DNA from: an uncultured Collinsella sp.
GTDB taxonomy: Bacteria > Actinomycetota > Coriobacteriia > Coriobacteriales > Coriobacteriaceae
DNA: 64,000 nt
Assembly (NCBI GenBank): GCA_902496275.1
Contig: CABVAC010000002.1
Coordinates: forward strand, 1-64,000
Reading direction: 5' to 3'
Shown: positions 57,448 to 64,000 of the stretch, piece after piece
How positions within the stretch are numbered: the stretch's first letter is position 1
Layout: each line of letters begins with the position of its first letter
Notes under the pieces: generated by a model
Told to the model about the DNA's origin: nothing
The model's input: the letters and a program-made list of their open reading frames with translations, nothing else
The model's database searches: none
Program-made: the position numbers and the translations under genes

Positions 57448-58689
57448 ATGACGAAAGGTCTGCACGTGCCTTCCGAGATCGGCAAGCTCAGGAAGGTCTG
57501 CCTGCACCGTCCCGGCGACGAGCTCCTCAACCTGCCGCCCGACGAGCTCGAGCGACTCCTGTTCGACGACGTCCCGTTCCTGGAGGTCGCGCAGCAGGAG
57601 CACGACACCTTCGCCCAGATCCTGAGGGACCAGGGCGTGGAGGTCCTCTATCTCGAGAACCTCGTCGCCGAGGTGTTCGACCAGGTCCCCGGCGCCCGCG
57701 CCGAGTTCACCGACCAGTACATCGCCGAGGCCGGCATCCGCGGCCAGCACATGCCGCAGATCGTCCGCGAGAAGCTGGACTCCATCGAGGACAACCTCGA
57801 GTTCGTCAAGAAGACCATGGCCGGCATGACCAAGTCCGAGATCGACATGCCCCTCACGGCGTCCACGACCCTCGACTCCCTGGTCAACTCCGAGTCCGAG
57901 TCCGACCTGATCATCGACCCGATGCCCAACCTCTACTTCACCCGCGACCCGTTCGCGGTCATCGGCGAGGGCGTCAACCTCAACCGCATGTACTCGGTCA
58001 CCCGCAACCGCGAGACCCTGTACGGCAAGTACATCTTCAAGTACCACCCCGACTACAAGGACGTCTCGCTGTACTTCCGCCGCGACTGCCAGTTCCACAC
58101 CGAGGGCGGCGACGTGCTGAACATCAACGAGAAGACCCTCGCCGTCGGCATCTCCCAGCGCACCCAGGCCGCCGCGATCGACGTCATGGCCCAGAACATC
58201 TTCTGGAACTCCGACTCCAAGGTCGAGCGCATCCTGGCCTTCGACATCCCGGTCTCGCGCGCCTTCATGCACCTCGACACGGTCTTCACCCAGATCGACG
58301 TCGATAAGTTCACGATCCACCCCGCCATCATGGGCACCCTGCGCGTCTACGAGCTGACCGCCGGCAAGAACCCGGGCGACGTGAACATCCGCCTGATCGA
58401 GGACACCCTCGAGCACGTCCTGGAGGACGCCACCGGCGTCGACCAGGTCAAGCTGATCCCCTGCGGCGGCGGCGACCCGATCGCGGCCTCCCGCGAGCAG
58501 TGGAACGACGGCTCCAACACCCTGTGCGTCGAGCCCGGCAAGATCTGCGTCTACGCCCGCAACACCGTCACCAACGACGTGCTGTACAAGGAGGGCCTGG
58601 ACCTTCTCGTCGTGCCCTCCGCCGAGCTCTCCCGCGGCCGCGGCGGCCCGCGCTGCATGAGCATGCCCTTCTGGCGCGAGGACCTCTAA
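57448..58689 (+). CDS. arcA: arginine deiminase, copy 1
   Basis: A 413-residue guanidine-modifying enzyme hydrolysing arginine to citrulline and ammonia, the first step of ATP-yielding arginine fermentation. KLRKVCLHRPGDEL (~11-24), DPMPNLYFTRDPFAVIGEGV (~155-174), HTEGGDVLNINEKTLAVGIS (~213-232), HLDTVFTQID (~270-279) and the nucleophilic Cys in RGGPRCMSMPFWRED (~398-412) are all present. It is identical in sequence to copy 2 at 60537-61778, including the 24 nt before the start codon. GGTAGGAGG precedes the ATG. A terminator follows; an aminotransferase lies between the copies. Confidence 0.96.
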   Translation: MTKGLHVPSEIGKLRKVCLHRPGDELLNLPPDELERLLFDDVPFLEVAQQEHDTFAQILRDQGVEVLYLENLVAEVFDQVPGARAEFTDQYIAEAGIRGQHMPQIVREKLDSIEDNLEFVKKTMAGMTKSEIDMPLTASTTLDSLVNSESESDLIIDPMPNLYFTRDPFAVIGEGVNLNRMYSVTRNRETLYGKYIFKYHPDYKDVSLYFRRDCQFHTEGGDVLNINEKTLAVGISQRTQAAAIDVMAQNIFWNSDSKVERILAFDIPVSRAFMHLDTVFTQIDVDKFTIHPAIMGTLRVYELTAGKNPGDVNIRLIEDTLEHVLEDATGVDQVKLIPCGGGDPIAASREQWNDGSNTLCVEPGKICVYARNTVTNDVLYKEGLDLLVVPSAELSRGRGGPRCMSMPFWREDL

Positions 58690-58749
58690 GGTCTTCAAGG
58701 ACCCGTACAGGTCATAATACATACATCTAGCTGCCATTAGATGTCTCCC

Positions 58750-58783
58750 ATTGGGGCGGTGCGGGTTTTCGCACCGCCCCAAT
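58750..58783 (+). terminator. terminator after arcA copy 1
   Basis: ATTGGGGCGGTGCG (58750-58763) pairs with CGCACCGCCCCAAT (58770-58783), 14 bp, then CTTGT. Confidence 0.7.
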
Positions 58784-58838
58784 CTTGTATGAGGAACGTC
58801 AACACGATTGGATGACTGCTTTTGTAAGGAGCTTGGCC

Positions 58839-59963
58839 ATGGACATCAAGACGATTGGCGTTGAGGAATGGCTCAACGTTTGGGAGAAGAGCGCCACGTG
58901 GGACATCGCCCAGTCGACGATCTCGTCGCTCACCATGGGCGAGCTGCGCGCGCTCGATGAACAGGACGGCGCCACGTTCTACGAGCGCCTGGACCGCGAG
59001 AAGATGAACTACGGCTGGATCGAGGGCTCGCCGGAGTTTAAGGCCGAGGTTGCCAAGCTGTATCGTCGGGAGGTCAATCCCGATCACATTCTGCAGACCA
59101 ATGGCTGCACGGGCGCTAACCTCAACGCCATCATGGCTGTGGTCGAGCCCGGCGACCATGTTATCGCCGAGTGGCCCACCTACGCGCCGCTCTACGAGAT
59201 TCCGCGCACGCTGGGCGCCGAGGTCGAGTATTGGGAGCTTCGCGAGGAACTCGGCTGGAAGCCCGATATCGAGGAACTCAAGCGCTTGGTGCGTCCCAAC
59301 ACCAAGCTTATCTGCATAAACAACGCATCTAACCCCATCGGTACGGTGCTCGATGCCGATATGCTCGGCCAGATTGCCGAGATCGCCCGCTCGGTGGGCG
59401 CCTACGTGCTGTGCGACGAGGTATATCTGCCGCTCGAAAACACTGAGTCCTTTATGTCGATGGTCGACGTGTACGAGAGGGCCATTGTCACCAACTCGTT
59501 GTCGAAGACCTATTCGACACCTGCGGCCCGCGTGGGCTGGGTCCTGGCCGACAAAGAGGTGTCCAACCGCATCCGTACCTATCGCGATTACACCATGATC
59601 TGCGGCGGCGTGTTCAACGATGCTCTGGCGACCTATGTGCTTGAGCACAAGGATAAGATTCTCGAGCGCAATCGCAAGATCGTGTTTGGCAACCGCGATA
59701 TCGCGCAGGCTTGGATCGATACGCAGCATCGCGTTTCCTGGACGGCCCCGCAGGGCGTGTCTACCTCGTTTATCCAGCTGGATATTCCCGAGGACGACGA
59801 GGAGTTCTGCAAGCGCCTGCTGTCCGAGAGGGGAGTGCTGCTGGTACCCAGCAGCCGCTTTGAGCTTCCCTGTGGCGCACGCCTGGGCTACTGCGCGAGC
59901 GAGGACGTTCTGCGTGAGGGCCTGAGGCTTTTGGGCGAGGCGTTGGCGGAGTTTGATCGCTAG
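58839..59963 (+). CDS. class I/II PLP aminotransferase between the arcA copies
   Basis: A 374-residue aminotransferase. TNGCTGANLNAIMAVVEPGD (~88-107), CINNASNPIGTVLDADML (~165-182), VLCDEVYLPLENTESF (~196-211), the Schiff-base Lys in TNSLSKTYSTPAARVGWVLA (~224-243) and LPCGARLGYCAS near the end mark it. The best-known relatives include arginine-pathway enzymes such as capreomycidine synthase and general class I transaminases. Its location inside the arginine deiminase region suggests a role in arginine/ornithine-derived amino groups, but the substrate is unproved. AAGGAG precedes the ATG. Terminator at 60018. Confidence 0.82.
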   Translation: MDIKTIGVEEWLNVWEKSATWDIAQSTISSLTMGELRALDEQDGATFYERLDREKMNYGWIEGSPEFKAEVAKLYRREVNPDHILQTNGCTGANLNAIMAVVEPGDHVIAEWPTYAPLYEIPRTLGAEVEYWELREELGWKPDIEELKRLVRPNTKLICINNASNPIGTVLDADMLGQIAEIARSVGAYVLCDEVYLPLENTESFMSMVDVYERAIVTNSLSKTYSTPAARVGWVLADKEVSNRIRTYRDYTMICGGVFNDALATYVLEHKDKILERNRKIVFGNRDIAQAWIDTQHRVSWTAPQGVSTSFIQLDIPEDDEEFCKRLLSERGVLLVPSSRFELPCGARLGYCASEDVLREGLRLLGEALAEFDR

Positions 59964-60017
59964 GATTCCGATGGTCTTCGGGGGCCTTATCCAAATTAGT
60001 CGAAGATAATCGAAAAT

Positions 60018-60056
60018 GGACCCGTTTCCCTAGGGGAAGCGGGTCCGTTTTTCTAT
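60018..60056 (+). terminator. terminator after the aminotransferase
   Basis: GGACCCGTTTCCC pairs with GGGAAGCGGGTCC (one or two weak pairs), then TTTTT. Confidence 0.8.
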
Positions 60057-60536
60057 ACCGAGAAGTCAAGTTGTTACAAATGGGGCCGTAAAGCGAGTCG
60101 GTATCCGCTGGGCCTTATACTGAGTTTCCGGTGAACGGTATCAAGCGTTTGGTAAACGGTAATTTATTTACCAGAAATGAATAGGACAAACTTTTTTCTG
60201 AATAAAAATGAAAATGGTTGAGACACGGTATGAACCGCTAATTCTATTCATAGCTTTATTGGAAATATGCAATTTAAGGATGGTTTAGCAAAGTTTAGTT
60301 CCATTTGATTTTAGGATTAAAACGCGTTTAAGCACGTAAATACGCTTTATTAAGATGAAGTGTGCCATGCGTGAAGTATATGTGTATGCCGTTCACCTCC
60401 TATAAAAAACCGTTCGGGGGCAAGGTGGAAGTATGAGCTGATTTTGGATATAAATATGTCGTCAGCAATAACGCCTCACACGGAGGGGCGCTAACGAATC
60501 GGCCCTGACAAGGGCCCGAAAGAAAGGTAGGAGGCC
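60057..60536 (+). promoter_or_regulatory. AT-rich regulatory region upstream of arcA copy 2
   Basis: No gene. CTGAATAAAAATGAAAAT (60199-60216) is a good partial ARG box. CCGTTCGGGGGCAAGGTGG (60412-60430) and GGATATAAATATG, then CGGAGGGGCGCTAA match the leader of copy 1 with scattered changes, so the promoters are homologous but have diverged while the coding sequence has not. Confidence 0.4.
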
Positions 60537-61778
60537 ATGACGAAAGGTCTGCACGTGCCTTCCGAGATCGGCAAGCTCAGGAAGGTCTGCCTGCACCGTC
60601 CCGGCGACGAGCTCCTCAACCTGCCGCCCGACGAGCTCGAGCGACTCCTGTTCGACGACGTCCCGTTCCTGGAGGTCGCGCAGCAGGAGCACGACACCTT
60701 CGCCCAGATCCTGAGGGACCAGGGCGTGGAGGTCCTCTATCTCGAGAACCTCGTCGCCGAGGTGTTCGACCAGGTCCCCGGCGCCCGCGCCGAGTTCACC
60801 GACCAGTACATCGCCGAGGCCGGCATCCGCGGCCAGCACATGCCGCAGATCGTCCGCGAGAAGCTGGACTCCATCGAGGACAACCTCGAGTTCGTCAAGA
60901 AGACCATGGCCGGCATGACCAAGTCCGAGATCGACATGCCCCTCACGGCGTCCACGACCCTCGACTCCCTGGTCAACTCCGAGTCCGAGTCCGACCTGAT
61001 CATCGACCCGATGCCCAACCTCTACTTCACCCGCGACCCGTTCGCGGTCATCGGCGAGGGCGTCAACCTCAACCGCATGTACTCGGTCACCCGCAACCGC
61101 GAGACCCTGTACGGCAAGTACATCTTCAAGTACCACCCCGACTACAAGGACGTCTCGCTGTACTTCCGCCGCGACTGCCAGTTCCACACCGAGGGCGGCG
61201 ACGTGCTGAACATCAACGAGAAGACCCTCGCCGTCGGCATCTCCCAGCGCACCCAGGCCGCCGCGATCGACGTCATGGCCCAGAACATCTTCTGGAACTC
61301 CGACTCCAAGGTCGAGCGCATCCTGGCCTTCGACATCCCGGTCTCGCGCGCCTTCATGCACCTCGACACGGTCTTCACCCAGATCGACGTCGATAAGTTC
61401 ACGATCCACCCCGCCATCATGGGCACCCTGCGCGTCTACGAGCTGACCGCCGGCAAGAACCCGGGCGACGTGAACATCCGCCTGATCGAGGACACCCTCG
61501 AGCACGTCCTGGAGGACGCCACCGGCGTCGACCAGGTCAAGCTGATCCCCTGCGGCGGCGGCGACCCGATCGCGGCCTCCCGCGAGCAGTGGAACGACGG
61601 CTCCAACACCCTGTGCGTCGAGCCCGGCAAGATCTGCGTCTACGCCCGCAACACCGTCACCAACGACGTGCTGTACAAGGAGGGCCTGGACCTTCTCGTC
61701 GTGCCCTCCGCCGAGCTCTCCCGCGGCCGCGGCGGCCCGCGCTGCATGAGCATGCCCTTCTGGCGCGAGGACCTCTAA
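60537..61778 (+). CDS. arcA: arginine deiminase, copy 2
   Basis: A second 413-residue arginine deiminase, identical to copy 1 at the protein level and, as far as I can read, at every nucleotide from 24 nt before the ATG to 1 nt after the stop (about 1,267 bp; 57424-58690 against 60513-61779). The upstream leaders are homologous but clearly diverged, which fits recent gene conversion better than a recent whole-region duplication. It is followed 105 nt later by arcB, so this copy is the one in operon order for arginine fermentation; copy 1 stands alone with its own terminator. Confidence 0.96.
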   Translation: MTKGLHVPSEIGKLRKVCLHRPGDELLNLPPDELERLLFDDVPFLEVAQQEHDTFAQILRDQGVEVLYLENLVAEVFDQVPGARAEFTDQYIAEAGIRGQHMPQIVREKLDSIEDNLEFVKKTMAGMTKSEIDMPLTASTTLDSLVNSESESDLIIDPMPNLYFTRDPFAVIGEGVNLNRMYSVTRNRETLYGKYIFKYHPDYKDVSLYFRRDCQFHTEGGDVLNINEKTLAVGISQRTQAAAIDVMAQNIFWNSDSKVERILAFDIPVSRAFMHLDTVFTQIDVDKFTIHPAIMGTLRVYELTAGKNPGDVNIRLIEDTLEHVLEDATGVDQVKLIPCGGGDPIAASREQWNDGSNTLCVEPGKICVYARNTVTNDVLYKEGLDLLVVPSAELSRGRGGPRCMSMPFWREDL

Positions 61779-61883
61779 GTCTTTCCGTTTCCGGTGCGGT
61801 CCCCCTACAACCGCACCGGCTTCGCCCGTTAAACGGGCAACACTAATACTTACGTAATTCATTTCTTCGAAAGGAATCAAACC

Positions 61884-62879
61884 ATGGGTGTTAACCTCTC
61901 CGGCCGTAGCTTCCTCAAGCTTCTCGACCTCACCACCGAGGAGATCGAGTACCTGCTCAAGCTCTCCAAGAACTTCAAGGATATGAAGCGCGCTGGCGTT
62001 CCGCACCGCTATCTCGAGGGCAAGAATATCGTTCTGCTCTTCCAGAAGACCTCCACTCGTACCCGTTGCGCCTTCGAGGTCGGCGGCATGGATCTGGGCA
62101 TGGGCGTCACCTACCTCGATCCGGGTTCGTCGCAGATGGGCAAGAAGGAGTCCATCGAGGACACCGCCCGTGTTCTCGGCCGCATGTATGACGGCATCGA
62201 GTTCCGTGGCTTTGCCCAGGACGACGTCGAGGAGCTCGCTGCTAAGTCCGGCGTGCCCGTGTGGAACGGCCTGACCACCGAGTGGCATCCCACCCAGATG
62301 CTCGCCGACATCCTGACCGTTCAGGAGAACTTCAACTACGACATCAAGGGCAAGACCCTCGTCTTCATGGGCGACTGCAAGAACAACGTCGCTCGCTCCC
62401 TCATGGTTGTCTGCTCCAAGCTCGGCATGAACTTCGTGGCCTGCGGCCCCGAGGAGTGCATGCCCGCCGACGACGTCATCGAGGCCTGCAAGCCCATCGC
62501 CGAGGCCAACGGCTGCACCATCAAGCTGACCACCGACGTCAAGGACGGCGTCACCGGTGCCGACGTTATCTACACCGACGTGTGGGTCTCCATGGGCGAG
62601 CCCGACGAGGTCTGGGCCGAGCGCATCGCTCAGCTCACCCCGTATCGTGTTACCTCCGAGGTCATGGCTATGGCCAACCCGGGCGCCATCTTCCTGCACT
62701 GCCTGCCCAGCTTCCACGACACCAACACCACCATTGGGGCCGAGAAGTGCGAGCAGTTCGGCATCACCGAGCAGGAGGTCACCGACGAGGTCTTCGAGAG
62801 CCCCGCTTCCAAGGTCTTCGATGAGGCCGAGAACCGCATGCACACCATCAAGGCTGTCATGTACGCCACGCTCAAGTAA
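61884..62879 (+). CDS. arcB: ornithine carbamoyltransferase (catabolic)
   Basis: A 331-residue transferase. Working catabolically it splits citrulline with phosphate to ornithine and carbamoyl phosphate. The carbamoyl-phosphate motif is [13 protein letters not shown] (~54-66), then [16 protein letters not shown] (~135-150), [15 protein letters not shown] (~157-171) and the HCLP loop in [13 protein letters not shown] (~269-281); the length and N-terminus ([20 protein letters not shown]) match ArcB rather than anabolic ArgF, though these are close. GAAAGGAA precedes the ATG. It is downstream of arcA copy 2 and upstream of the antiporter; carbamate kinase is expected past the right edge. Confidence 0.93.
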   Translation: MGVNLSGRSFLKLLDLTTEEIEYLLKLSKNFKDMKRAGVPHRYLEGKNIVLLFQKTSTRTRCAFEVGGMDLGMGVTYLDPGSSQMGKKESIEDTARVLGRMYDGIEFRGFAQDDVEELAAKSGVPVWNGLTTEWHPTQMLADILTVQENFNYDIKGKTLVFMGDCKNNVARSLMVVCSKLGMNFVACGPEECMPADDVIEACKPIAEANGCTIKLTTDVKDGVTGADVIYTDVWVSMGEPDEVWAERIAQLTPYRVTSEVMAMANPGAIFLHCLPSFHDTNTTIGAEKCEQFGITEQEVTDEVFESPASKVFDEAENRMHTIKAVMYATLK

Positions 62880-62894
62880 GAGCATCTAGCATCT

Positions 62895-62930
62895 CGCTCG
62901 GGGTGTATTGCTGCTCACCCCGAGCGGTTT
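62895..62930 (+). terminator. terminator after arcB
   Basis: CGCTCGGGGTG (62895-62905) pairs with CACCCCGAGCG (62916-62926), 11 bp, then GTTTT. Confidence 0.85.
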
Positions 62931-63026
62931 TGTCTGGTAAATATCTCGCGTCGGGCGGTGGGCACGGCACGGAAGATCCGCTTCGCGCGAGACAGTTAAA
63001 TGATTTATGAAGGGGGGATGAGAACC

Positions 63027-64000
63027 ATGACTGAGACCGCTAAGAAAAAGCGCGGTATGCCTTCATCGTTCACCATTCTTCTTGCTCTGCTGGCAATTGT
63101 TGCAGTAATTACCGTTATCGTCTCCGGCACGTCCGGCGGCGCGGTTACCGCAGCCCGCCTGAGCGATTTCTGCACCGCCCCGATTAAGGGCTTCGCTGAC
63201 GCTCTGCCCGTCTGCCTCTTCGTTATGATTCTGGGCGGCTTCCTTGGCATGATGACCGAGACCGGCGCTCTGGACAACGGCATTGCCGTCCTGGTGCAGA
63301 AGCTTAAGGGCAACGAGATCATGCTCGTTCCCGTGCTGATGCTCATCTTCTCCCTCGGTGGTACCACCTATGGTATGTGCGAGGAGACCGTTCCCTTCTA
63401 CGCCCTGCTCGCCGCTACCATGATGGCCGCTGGCTTCGACCCCATGGTCGGCGCCGCTACCGTCCTGCTCGGCGCTGGCTGCGGCTGCCTGGGCTCCACG
63501 GTTAACCCGTTCGCCGTCGGCGCTGCCGTCGACGCTCTGACCGGCGTTGGCATTGAGGTCAACCAGTCCATCATCATCGGCCTCGGTGCCGTCCTGTGGA
63601 TTGTCACTACCGCTATGTCCATCGTCTTCGTGATGAACTATGCCAAGAAGGTCAAGGCTGACAAGGGTTCCACCATCCTGTCGATGCAGGAGCTCAAGGA
63701 CGCCGAAGAAGCTCACGGCAAGGCTGCTTCCGAGGTCCACAAGGAGGTCAAGCTCACCGGTCGTCAGAAGGGTGTTCTGATCGCCTTCGCCTTTACCTTC
63801 GTCGTCATGATCGTCGGCTTCATCCCGCTGGCCGACCTCAACGAGGGCGTCGCCAACTTCTTCGACGCTGGCGCTGTCTACGACGCCGACGGTAACGCCG
63901 TCGTCCAGGGCTGGTCTGCCCTGATCACCGGCCTGCCCATTGGCCAGTGGTACTTCGACGAGGCTTCCACCTGGTTCTTCCTCATGGCCGTCCTGATCGG
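63027..64000 (+). CDS. YfcC-family basic amino acid antiporter, partial (arginine/ornithine)
   Basis: The first 324 residues of a membrane transporter that runs past the right edge. Hydrophobic helices are visible at residues ~13-32, ~45-75 (VCLFVMILGGFLGMMTETGA), ~90-110, ~115-135, ~140-165 and ~185-210, with re-entrant-like Gly-rich loops (GAGCGCLGSTVNPFAVGAA) typical of the YfcC/ArcD2-like family. Because it follows arcA and arcB, exchange of arginine for ornithine is the likely function, as ArcD does in other species. The ATG at 63027 is favoured over 63018 since AGGGGGG ends 9 nt upstream. It lies beyond the arcB terminator, so may be a separate transcript. Confidence 0.88.
   Translation, partial: MTETAKKKRGMPSSFTILLALLAIVAVITVIVSGTSGGAVTAARLSDFCTAPIKGFADALPVCLFVMILGGFLGMMTETGALDNGIAVLVQKLKGNEIMLVPVLMLIFSLGGTTYGMCEETVPFYALLAATMMAAGFDPMVGAATVLLGAGCGCLGSTVNPFAVGAAVDALTGVGIEVNQSIIIGLGAVLWIVTTAMSIVFVMNYAKKVKADKGSTILSMQELKDAEEAHGKAASEVHKEVKLTGRQKGVLIAFAFTFVVMIVGFIPLADLNEGVANFFDAGAVYDADGNAVVQGWSALITGLPIGQWYFDEASTWFFLMAVLI

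Noticed and set aside
60462..62885. 807-residue frame antisense to arcA copy 2 and arcB (and its twin at 57304-58782)
   Set aside because: Val/Leu/Asp/Gly-rich shadow of highly biased genes. It appears twice only because arcA is duplicated.
1..64000. CRISPR arrays, rRNA or tRNA genes, prophage, replication origin
   Set aside because: Read for, on both strands, and none was seen. Short or divergent tRNAs cannot be fully excluded without a covariance search.

Overview
The window looks like a stretch of chromosome from a gut actinobacterium of the class Coriobacteriia, most likely Collinsella or a close relative. This is inferred from GC-rich coding sequence, SD-led genes, two arginine deiminase copies beside an ornithine carbamoyltransferase and a YfcC-type antiporter, tandem acetate kinases, an ECF transporter, and the acetylated diaminopimelate route to lysine. 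No rRNA, tRNA or CRISPR array was seen.

Layout. 1-6.5 kb: tRNA-modifying TcdA (cut by the left edge), a possible small RNA, the sdpR-sdpI pair, the ABC-F protein EttA, and two envelope-type proteins of unknown role. 6.6-12.6 kb: an AT-rich accessory island with a small acidic protein, a DUF2087 protein, an MFS exporter, a cobalamin-binding radical SAM enzyme and a 36-residue peptide gene directly after it. It looks like a RiPP (modified peptide) locus. The radical SAM gene carries an apparent one-base frameshift in a run of five C near its start and an IS30-family insertion near its end; taking out the IS and one 15-bp direct repeat rejoins the 3' part of the frame exactly. 12.7-19.6 kb: NAD synthetase, an aminotransferase, L-lactate dehydrogenase, a lipase-fold protein and a nucleoid-associated protein. 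19.7-25.1 kb: a lysine operon (lysA-dapA as one continuous frame, dapB, dapH) behind a lysine riboswitch, with a divergent M20 deacetylase. 25-32.4 kb: small membrane proteins, an XRE regulator with a Ser/Thr kinase, a secreted coiled-coil wall protein, a MOSC protein, and an ATP-grasp ligase paired with an Asp/Glu racemase. 32.4-36.1 kb: an ECF transporter with a Trp-codon leader peptide and attenuator, hence probably a tryptophan importer. 36.1-43.7 kb: a C69 dipeptidase whose LPXTG anchor is cut off by an in-frame TAG, a lipid kinase, RNase D, a Zn peptidase, exonuclease VII and a HIT protein. 43.8-47.9 kb: two acetate kinases and Pta. 48-57 kb: UDP-galactopyranose mutase with a glycosyltransferase, a P1 peptidase, Maf, DJ-1, a 23S rRNA methyltransferase and polyphosphate kinase. 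57.4-64 kb: arginine deiminase pathway with two apparently identical arcA genes around an aminotransferase, then arcB and an antiporter cut by the right edge.

The strongest unexplained signals are non-coding. Family A (about 100-140 nt; 3889-4028, 19639-19777, 35083-35183) and family B (about 110 nt; 50394-50501, 50599-50715) are long hairpins whose outer stems differ completely between copies yet pair almost perfectly, while the internal loops are conserved. All five copies lie just downstream of a gene and in its sense orientation. That pattern of compensatory change suggests selected RNA structures that I do not recognise. With the interrupted radical SAM/peptide locus, these are the best candidates for something undescribed.
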